NCBI GenBank assembly: GCA_933228675.1 | Contig: OW121740.1 | Coordinates: forward strand, 31,892,632-31,956,631 | Reading direction: 5' to 3' | DNA: 64,000 nucleotides | Source of the DNA: Stomorhina lunata | Taxonomy: Eukaryota > Arthropoda > Insecta > Diptera > Rhiniidae | Part shown: positions 57,128 to 64,000 of the stretch, piece by piece | How the letters are laid out: every line of letters begins with the position of its first letter | How positions within the stretch are numbered: position 1 is the first letter of the stretch | Position numbers and translations under genes: made by a program | The notes under the pieces: model-generated | Database searches by the model: none | What the model was told of the DNA's origin: nothing | The model's input: the letters and a program-made list of their open reading frames with translations, nothing else

Positions 57128-58644
57128 GATATTGTCATTCCGTTTATAATTTCCTTAATATTGGCTCAAAAACCAAAAACGATATATATTCTGAAATTCC
57201 TTATGAAATTCTAAGACGATTGAGCGATGTCCGTCTGTCTGTTGAAATCACGATAACGCCTAAACTTAGTAAAAATATTCTTCATCTCTAAAAAAAAATG
57301 TTTGGTATTGAAAATGAGCAAAATCGGTTCACTTTTGACCATAGCTCCCGTATAAACTCGTCTAGGCTAATCGCTTATTTGTTAATAAATGACAATTTAT
57401 AACAGCTATGATGATAAATTATATAGATATATAGAAGTTTTACATAAACCCTAGGCAACATATAAAATTTGATCAAAATTGGTTCACATTTAGACATAGC
57501 TAATATACAAAAAACTTACGGAAACAGCCTAAATTCCACCTAAAATACCCTTAAATGCCAATAAATCTAAAAGTATAGCAAATATAAACACTAAATTTGG
57601 CACAATCAATTGTCAATGCCAGCGAGTGTGCAAAATGTTGTTACAATCGGTCACCATTTGACCATATATATATATAGTTCCCGACAACATTCCAATTGGA
57701 ACAAGGGGTTCTTCTCTCAGACAATTAGCTGCATCCGATTCTATCATTGAAATGGACCTACGTTTTAACGCCGGCTCCGAACGGCAAATACATTAGTTAG
57801 AGAAGTTTTGCATAGCCTAATACTCTATAACTAGTGGGTAGCTGAGTTATGAGGTGAAACGGCGCTTTTTTTTGAAAATTTTTTTATCAAGTGAGTCTGG
57901 CCACGGATCGAAATTGGGCCTCTGGTATGCTAGGCGGATGACTAACCTGCTATACCACGGCGGTTCACTACTCCCATAGCGGTTCACTAGACCATAGCTC
58001 CCATATAAAAAACTTACGTAAACACAAAAAATCAAAAAGAAAAGGGGGTTTATGTCCGTCTGTTAGTCAGATAAAAGCGTGATAGCTCCTTAATTAAAAG
58101 AGCTAAAGGGACAAAATTTTACAAAAGTATTTCGGATATCTTGAAAAAGTTGTGTGTTAATGAAACAAAATCGGTTCACACTTAGTTAAAGCTACCATAT
58201 AACCCCGCCCCGGGAAACACATTAATGCTGATAAATTGAATACAATTGCAATTGCTATGATGACTTAATTTAAAATAGGGAAGTTTTATGCAACTTTTGA
58301 ACAGTTTATCAAATTTTATAGGTATCAGTCCACATTTGACAATATCTTTCATATAAAAAACACTCCCGGAAACCAAAAATTGTAGCAAAGGCCAGTCAAA
58401 AGCTAATAAATTAGAATGCAAGAATAAGCTCTATATATATATACCAGCCAGTGTGTAAAATTTTGTTACAATCGGTCAACATTTGGCTATAATTCGTATA
58501 TATATAACATCCCCTTTTTATATTTACAATCGAAAAGATTTAGAGGTACATTCATTATATTAAATTCACCTATGAAATTAGATAGGCATTAATCAATGTC
58601 CAGCCCAGACTTTATATATGATGGATGCATTAGGAACTCCTAAG
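57128..58644 (+). mobile_element. HINE-like family B, ends missing, with SINE insertion
   Basis: Begins inside the 5' region (GATATTGTCATTCCGTTTAT), has a reduced GTCCGTCTGTCTG microsatellite, and continues through the ladder. It is interrupted by a SINE (57667-57989) and continues to about 58644, where a minus-oriented family A fragment replaces the 3' end. Confidence 0.85.
57667..57989 (-). mobile_element. tRNA-derived SINE, copy 1, with target-site duplication
   Basis: The minus-strand head GCCGTGGTATAGCAGGTTAG, then CATCCGCCTAGCATACC, then CCCAATTTCGATCCGTGG, gives A-box-like and B-box-like pol III promoter words in the right order. The body is shared with 56650-56935 and 44355-44490. 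The 3' tail is a (TA)n run at 57667-57677. GACCATA at 57660-57666 and 57990-57996 is a 7-bp target-site duplication; removing the insert restores the normal family B phrase TTTGACCATAGCTCCCATAT. A small duplication of GCGGTTCACTA lies at the head end. Confidence 0.85.
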
Positions 58645-58970
58645 CTTCATGAAAAAATATTGATATTTGCGGCCAATATATCAATTCCGGGAAGTGGAAC
58701 TTTCAAAAGACATGGCCCCACTATCAAAAAAATTATCTGTGCCAAATTTCACCAAATTATCTCCAAAATTGCGACCTTTGATTACATCATTTGCATGGGG
58801 GTCCAGCCTGCCAGCCAGACGGACGGACGGATTGACATCGCTAAATCGACTCTGAAAGTGATTGTAAGCCTATTGGTATACAAAAAGATGGGTCTAAGAC
58901 AAGTATTTTCTATGCGTTACATACATCGGCACAAACTTATAATATCCTTTCCACCTATGGTGGCGAAGGG
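58645..58970 (-). mobile_element. HINE-like family A, 5' fragment
   Basis: Runs from CTTCATGAAAAAATATTGAT through TCAATTCCGGGAAGTGG and the GCCAGACGGACGGACGG microsatellite to CACCTATGGTGGCGAAGGG. It joins the family B copy on the left without its own 3' end. Confidence 0.85.
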
Positions 58971-59099
58971 CAAATTTAGCTTCTTTTTATTCAATGTTTT
59001 TCATTTTGTAATTTTTTAGAAAAAAATGTTAAATGGAAATTGGAAATTTGCCACAATTTTCAATCATCAGATACATTTTATAGTTAATTTCTTTAAAAC

Positions 59100-59682
59100 G
59101 GATAGGGTTGGGATGTAAATGGGATGCAGTTGTTGTCTGGGTTTCCGGCTAACAGGTAATAACTGTATTCAATTCCTACTCACACCTCCTCGTGGTACAT
59201 CCTGGAAACCTGAGCAGCCTAGTTGAAGATGCGGTAAACAACCAGAATGGGATTCTAGGTCAGGGCTAACGTGAGGGGGAGGTATCTTAGAGCCATTCCG
59301 ACGAATTTGGTCTAAGGGTCTAAGATAAATTGTACTTGGAAAAGTACGAAACTGTAGCGTCTGTTCAACTTATTAGTTGCGTTTGCAAGCGGGCGTCTGT
59401 CTTGGATCGAGCGGCTCACTTTACAAACGTGGTTCTTGTATTTGGACTCATGATCCATCGACTTAGCAATTACGATGTTTTAAGCATGAAAAGAAACAAC
59501 ATTATAGAATATACTACTCCAAGGGGTAATCAAGCGAGAAATCCCCCTGCTACGGCAGCTGGCACAAGGATTTTGGAGGTGCCTAATCTATGCAAGAACA
59601 TCTTGATGAATGAAACCAATTCTATCCGTGAGGCCCTATGCTTCACTGGGAGTCAAGGATAACAGAAGAAATGGATAGGGTT
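59100..59682 (+). mobile_element. Short non-autonomous RTE derivative with 10-bp target-site duplication
   Basis: GGATAGGGTT occurs at 59100-59109 and 59673-59682, bracketing a 563-bp insert. Its 3' end reads GTGAGGCCCTATGCTTCACT, the same as the C-terminal end of the RTE fragment at 51309 (ALCF), then a stop and a GGATAACAGAAGAAAT tail. No reverse transcriptase is present. The preceding 500 bp are GC-richer than their surroundings and unlike the RT region, and may be the 5' part of the same LINE. An open frame (59330-59662, 110 codons) crosses the join and ends in IREALCFTGSQG, in frame with the RTE C-terminus. Likely mobilised in trans by a full RTE. Confidence 0.7.
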
Positions 59683-60130
59683 CAGGGAATTTCAATTTTA
59701 TGTAAAAGTTGATTATCATTTAAATAATTTTTAATCATATTATGAAAATATTTAAAATATTAAGATATGCTGTTTTGTCTAAAGAACACACAATTTTCTA
59801 AATATTTTGTTTTTGGAATTTTTTGAAATTTTATTTTATTATTTCTATTTATTCAAGAAAGCTTATGTAATATTTGAATATATACCCAGCAAAACTTTTC
59901 ATTACCAAATAATGAGTTAAACAGTTAAACTATTGAACACGAACTACTTACTCATTCACTGTTTAAGTCATTACATTAACATGGGGATGTCATTGGAGGC
60001 AAGTACTTACCAATTGCAGAAATGTAATGACTTGGGTAAGTAATTGGAAGACAACAACAACAACAACAACAACAACTTTTTTGTTGTTGTTTTATTTAAA
60101 AAACATATTTTTAAACGAAATACAAATTTT

Positions 60131-60200
60131 TTCTTATGACCCCATGGGGGCTCGAACCCAGACCCTCCGACTGCTAGGCGGAGACTCTTCCACCGAGCTA
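60131..60200 (-). repeat. tRNA-like sequence (relic, not a functional tRNA)
   Basis: The minus strand gives GTAGCTCGGTGGAAGAGTCT (D-arm with A-box), CTCCG..CGGAG (anticodon-type stem with a nine-base loop) and GGGTTCGAGCCCCC (T-arm with B-box). The acceptor stem does not close because the 5' side lacks a partner for TGGGGTC. The GCCTAGCA loop word is shared with the SINE head at about 57930. A SINE head or tRNA relic is more likely than a working tRNA. Confidence 0.65.
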
Positions 60201-60849
60201 CTTCATATGTTGAAAACTTGGCAGCTTATAATTAATATAAACAATTTTTATTTTTAGATCCAAAATCATGTGACAATAACTTTGTTTTTCTCTGCTTTTT
60301 TGCTTTGTTGTAATTTTTGGAAACATATTTCTATACGATTTTTTGTAAATGTTTAATGCATTTAATAAACAAAGAAGAAGTGTTTTTTAATTATTTTAAA
60401 ACTTAAACAATTTAAATCTTCCCTTTCGTATAAGTTTTTATATAATATTGGCTCTTACTTACTTAAATGGCCTTTAGATACAACCTATTTTCTTCGATCT
60501 TGTGCGAATATTCTTCAATTTTATAGGCCAAGTTCCTATTTTTTATCGTTCTTATTTTACAACTCGCGGTACATGTTAGCTCACTACGTAACGTAGCTCT
60601 TTTGGTGATGTCACTAGGAGGTCAGTATCCACAGTTGAAATAAAGGATAACCAAGATAAGTCTATGCTTACCAAGTTAAGACCAAGCAGAACCGTTGCTT
60701 GGTATCCAATAGGTATGTAGCCTACATAATCAAAATTGACTCATGATAGTATTTTTTCATTACCGTGAGTTAGTTTTCCAAAATTTTTTTTTACAGAAGG
60801 TAATATTTATGTTTTTAAAATTCAAAAATCATTTAAAAATACATTTTTA

Positions 60850-61010
60850 ATAAAAAAAAAAAATAAAAAAAATTGTTGCTCTTGGTGGGATTTGAACCCG
60901 GGCCATTCAGTTCAACTTACCATTTTAATTACAAATAAGTACTTATGTAATAACTTATTAGTTATTCGGAGGGTATGCTGTAGTCATTACAAGGTAACCA
61001 GATACCATAG
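60850..61010 (-). mobile_element. SINE-like unit, second copy
   Basis: The reverse of 23165-23335: B-box GGTTCAAATCC in GGCCCGGGTTCAAATCCCAC, preceded by ATGACTACAGCATACCC and AAGTACTTATTTGTAATT, followed by an A/T-rich tail. It runs into the right arm of the TIR element. Confidence 0.6.
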
Positions 61011-61038
61011 TACTTGCCGTTACCAAAGTTTTGCTGGG

Positions 61039-62271
61039 TATGTTTAAGTCTCATTTTAAAAATTTCTTATGGTGCGAAAAATTAAAAAAGTCGACTTTTA
61101 AATAAAGTCGATTTTACAGAAAATCGACTTTAAAATTTGTTCTGTGGTTAGGCTGATTGATTTTAAGGTTCATTTTTGTAAAAAATTTAAGCTTATTTAT
61201 CCACATGCTTTCATCATTTCTTTAGAAGGTTTGCATAATAAGTGGTAATATGTTAGGCATAGTTAAACCTAAAATATAGGACATTGCTTAAAAGCTTTTC
61301 AATAGTAAACAATTACTAAAGGATTGTGTTTGTAATCTGCGACTCGTTGTTGAATTTCTCTTACCAAATAAGCCCTGGGACAGATATATTTGTACTGTAT
61401 TGTACCTTACAATTCATCGAACTCCACTTTTGCTGGTAACTTAAAAAGCCGATTGGTGTATGGATTGAGCCGCTCTAACACACATATATGTATATGTTAT
61501 GTGCATTTGTATGTATTTATAAGTATGTACATAAGCATAGAAAATAAAGCCATTTTTATATAAAATAAATAAATCTTTCGTAAGGCTCAGACATTGTTTC
61601 ATACGTAGAAAATAAAATAAGAAATAACTATGTATATATATGTATGTAGGTTATGTAAGAATATTCTGCAATGAAACCACGGAAACTATAGAATATTTTG
61701 TTGGCATTTTTATTAACAATTTGCCTTTAGTGGTTTAAGTTTTTCTGCCATTTTCATGGTAGAAGGATTTACAAGCTTATACCATTGTCTTTTGTTGATT
61801 GCGGAAGGAAATGTGTGTTATCGTGTAGATACTGTTACAATGAATTTATTTACCATGACATATGAAAATTTTTATATTTATTACTTTAAGATTTGTATAT
61901 AAGAACGAATGGATATTCTTTATTTACCTTGTTAGCGTTTTTCTGTGGCGGAAATCTCTCGTTATTCTTATTATAGTCATTATACTTTAAATAGGGCATT
62001 TTAAAGAAAAACATGAGGATGAAATAGTTCGTCCAAAATGCAATTCTAGAAGATTGCAGTTGTTGAAGTGAAAATTACAGTTAGATCACTTATAAGGCAT
62101 CATAGTTGATGATTGCGTGACATGTGAGAACTTGTCATATGCTTTTATATACCGCATCATAGTTAGAGCAATATTTTCAATATTTTCTGGAGTAAAGACT
62201 TAAAACAATAGATAAGAAAATTATTTAATTAAGATCAAGCCTATTTTACAAAAAAACTGGATACCTATAAT
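61039..62271. other. AT-rich unannotated stretch
   Basis: No gene or shared repeat recognised; short ATGTATATAT-type runs near 61480-61650. Confidence 0.5.
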
Positions 62272-62968
62272 TATACCCTTCACCACCATAGGTGGAAAGG
62301 GTATTATAAGTTTGTGTTGATGTATGTAACGCATAGAAATATTTGTCTTAGACCCATCTTTTAGTATACCAATAAGCTTATCATCACTTTCTGAGTCGAT
62401 TTAGCGATGTCCGTTCGTCCGTCCGTCTGGCTGGACCCACATGTAAACCTTGCAATCAAACTACAGGTCGCAATTCCAAAAATAATTTGATGAAATTTGA
62501 CACAGATTTTTGATAATGGGACCATGGCTATTGAAATTCGTCAAAATCGGTAAATTATTTATGGTACCTCCCATAGGTCCCAATTCCCGAAATTGATATA
62601 TTGGCCACAAAAATCAATATTTTTTCATGATATTTAAATAAAATACTGCTTATGTAAACTTAAATCACTGTGCCAAATTTCGTTGAAATCGGTCCACATT
62701 TGACCATAGCTCCCATACAAACTCTTTTCTCAAAACGCATTAAATAAGACAAAATTCACTAAAACGCTCGTAAATCCGAAGATAATATAAGTCATATAAG
62801 TCAAAATGACGGAAACAGCTTATATGTATAAGTTTTGAGAATATGTTTGTATGATGGCAAAATTTAGCTAATATTTGTCTTTATACAGGAAAAAGAACAC
62901 CTTTGACCTTAGTGGTGAAGTATATCGTATGGTCGGGCATGACCGACTATAGCACTTTCTTACTTGTT
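62272..62968 (+). mobile_element. HINE-like family A, complete copy
   Basis: TATACCCTTCACCACCATAG to GTGGTGAAGTATATCG, hairpin GTCGGGCATGACCGAC and CTTTCTTACTTGTT. All landmarks are in order, with a deletion of about 70 bp near 62785 (before AAGTCATATAAGTC). Confidence 0.92.
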
Positions 62969-63105
62969 ATTCTTCTTTCCACAAAATTAATTTGCATATT
63001 TTTAATATCATAATTTAATAAAGTCTCTCTACTGCCTTCACTAAAAAAACTGCATAAATATTCTAATAAAATAAATTACAATCTCGTTCTTATATTTAAA
63101 TATTC

Positions 63106-63676
63106 TTATTATAAGTTTGTGCTGATGTATGCAACGCATAGATATATTTGTCTTAGACCCACCTTTTAGTATACCAATAGACTTAGAAACACTTTCTGAG
63201 TCGATTTAGCGATCTCAGTCCGTCCGTCCGTCCGTCTGGATGGCTGGCTGGACCCCCATGTAAACCATATAATCAAAGTACAGGTCGCAATTCTAAAGAT
63301 AATCTTATGAAATTTTGCACAGATTATTAAAATTTGTCAAATTCGGTCCATTATTTATGGTACCTCCCATAGGCCCCACTTCCCGGAACTGATGTTTTGG
63401 CCACAAATATCAATATTTTTTCATGAAATTAAAAAAAAATTCTGCTTATATAAACCAAAATCACTGTACCAAATTTCGTTGAAATCGGTCCACATTTAAC
63501 CCCAGCTCTCATATAAGTCCCAATGGCAGAAACAGCTTAAATATATAAGTTTTGAGAAAATGTTTGTATGATGGCAAATATTTATCTTTATAGAAGAAAA
63601 AGAACAACTTTGACCTAAATGGTGAAGGGTATCGTGTGGTCCGGTATGAACGATTAAAGCACTTTCTTACTTGTTT
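63106..63676 (+). mobile_element. HINE-like family A, 5' end missing
   Basis: Begins at TTATTATAAGTTTGTGCTGA, just inside the lost subterminal repeat, and ends with ATGGTGAAGGGTATCGTG and CTTTCTTACTTGTTT. The hairpin is weakened (GTCCGG..GAACGA). An internal deletion removes the segment before CCACATTTAACCCC. Confidence 0.9.
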
Positions 63677-64000
63677 AATATAACAAATAACATGTGGCTT
63701 ATGAAGAATTGTTGCAAAACTTTTTTATAGTACGTAATAGAAAATAATAAACAAAATGTTTTTATTGCAAATAAAATGTGTAATCGCAAATTTAATGAAA
63801 TGGACTCGCGGCTGCAAAATAACAACATTATTTAAAAGTTCTTGAAAGAAGTTCTTAAAAAGTTTCAAATATGCAAGTTATCAATTTAAATGACAAAACT
63901 TGGAATGAAGAAGCCAAAGTTACCCGGTTACCTTGGTACGCACATAAGGGTTGAACAAAAAGTGATGAAATGTTTCATCAACATCAGTAGCTTATACATC
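63677..64000. other. AT-rich end of window
   Basis: Nothing recognised. Confidence 0.4.

Larger units (their letters stand above)
59885..61038. mobile_element. TIR element with tRNA-like arms, TA-flanked
   Basis: CCCAGCAAAACTTT at 59885-59898 and its mirror AAAGTTTTGCTGGG at 61025-61038 are perfect 14-bp inverted repeats, flanked by TA on both sides. Inside lie a (CAA)n run (about 60047-60077), a tRNA-like sequence near the left and a B-box-bearing SINE-like unit on the right. No transposase. TA target sites would suit Tc1/mariner-type mobility, but TA is short enough to occur by chance here. Confidence 0.55.

Noticed and set aside
60131..60200. Functional tRNA gene
   Set aside because: D-, anticodon- and T-arm words are present, but the acceptor stem does not pair and the anticodon loop is too long.

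Overview
This window looks like repeat-filled, non-coding DNA from a higher (brachyceran, probably calyptrate) fly. That assignment is an inference. The DNA is very AT-rich, and about half of it is made of two families of rolling-circle (Helentron-type) non-autonomous elements built like the Drosophila DINE-1/HINE repeat. I recognise no cellular protein-coding gene, no rRNA and no functional tRNA. The only recognisable coding sequences are broken transposon genes: an RTE-like reverse transcriptase, a jockey-like reverse transcriptase remnant and a Tc1/mariner (DD37E-type) transposase. Most long open frames are artefacts of tandem repeats.

The HINE-like elements are named here A and B. Family A starts TATACCCTTCACCACCA and ends GGTGAAGGGTAT, then a short hairpin, then CTTACTTGTTT. 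Family B starts TATACCCACCATCAA and ends TTGATGGTGGGTATA, then the hairpin ATTCGGC/GCCGAAT, then CTTACTTGTTT. Copies lie throughout the window in both orientations. They are sometimes nested (B inside A, 17412-19550), tandem (A-A, 17412-20350) or chimeric (40563-43845).

Layout: 1-7.7 kb holds a B fragment, a MITE, a composite element with a minisatellite and an exon-like ORF, a 130-bp tandem repeat and an A copy. 8.1-11.7 kb holds a 32-bp minisatellite and a B copy with a hairpin-junction duplication. 12.6-15.7 kb holds a TTAA-flanked MITE, a GC-rich foldback, a jockey-like remnant and a G-rich 24-bp minisatellite. 17.4-24.9 kb holds nested A and B copies, small foldbacks and a SINE-like unit. 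26.9-27.4 kb holds an unusual series of short hairpins. 27.4-30.6 kb holds the 130-bp repeat again and a second large composite element. 31.8-35.9 kb is a spectacular hexamer/12-mer array. 37.8-39.5 kb and 45.9-46.8 kb are minisatellites built on one palindromic core. 40.6-43.8 kb is a B/A chimera carrying the Tc1/mariner remnant. 48.2-58.97 kb holds B and A copies with an RTE fragment and tRNA-derived SINEs. 59.1-61.0 kb holds a short RTE derivative with target-site duplication and a TIR element with tRNA-like arms. 62.3-63.7 kb holds two A copies.

There is no gene cooperation to describe. The interest lies in how the repeats are built: template-switch junctions, palindromic minisatellite cores tied to an exon-like insert, a hexamer array homogenised in three different ways, and stem-varying hairpins whose mismatches are all A/C.
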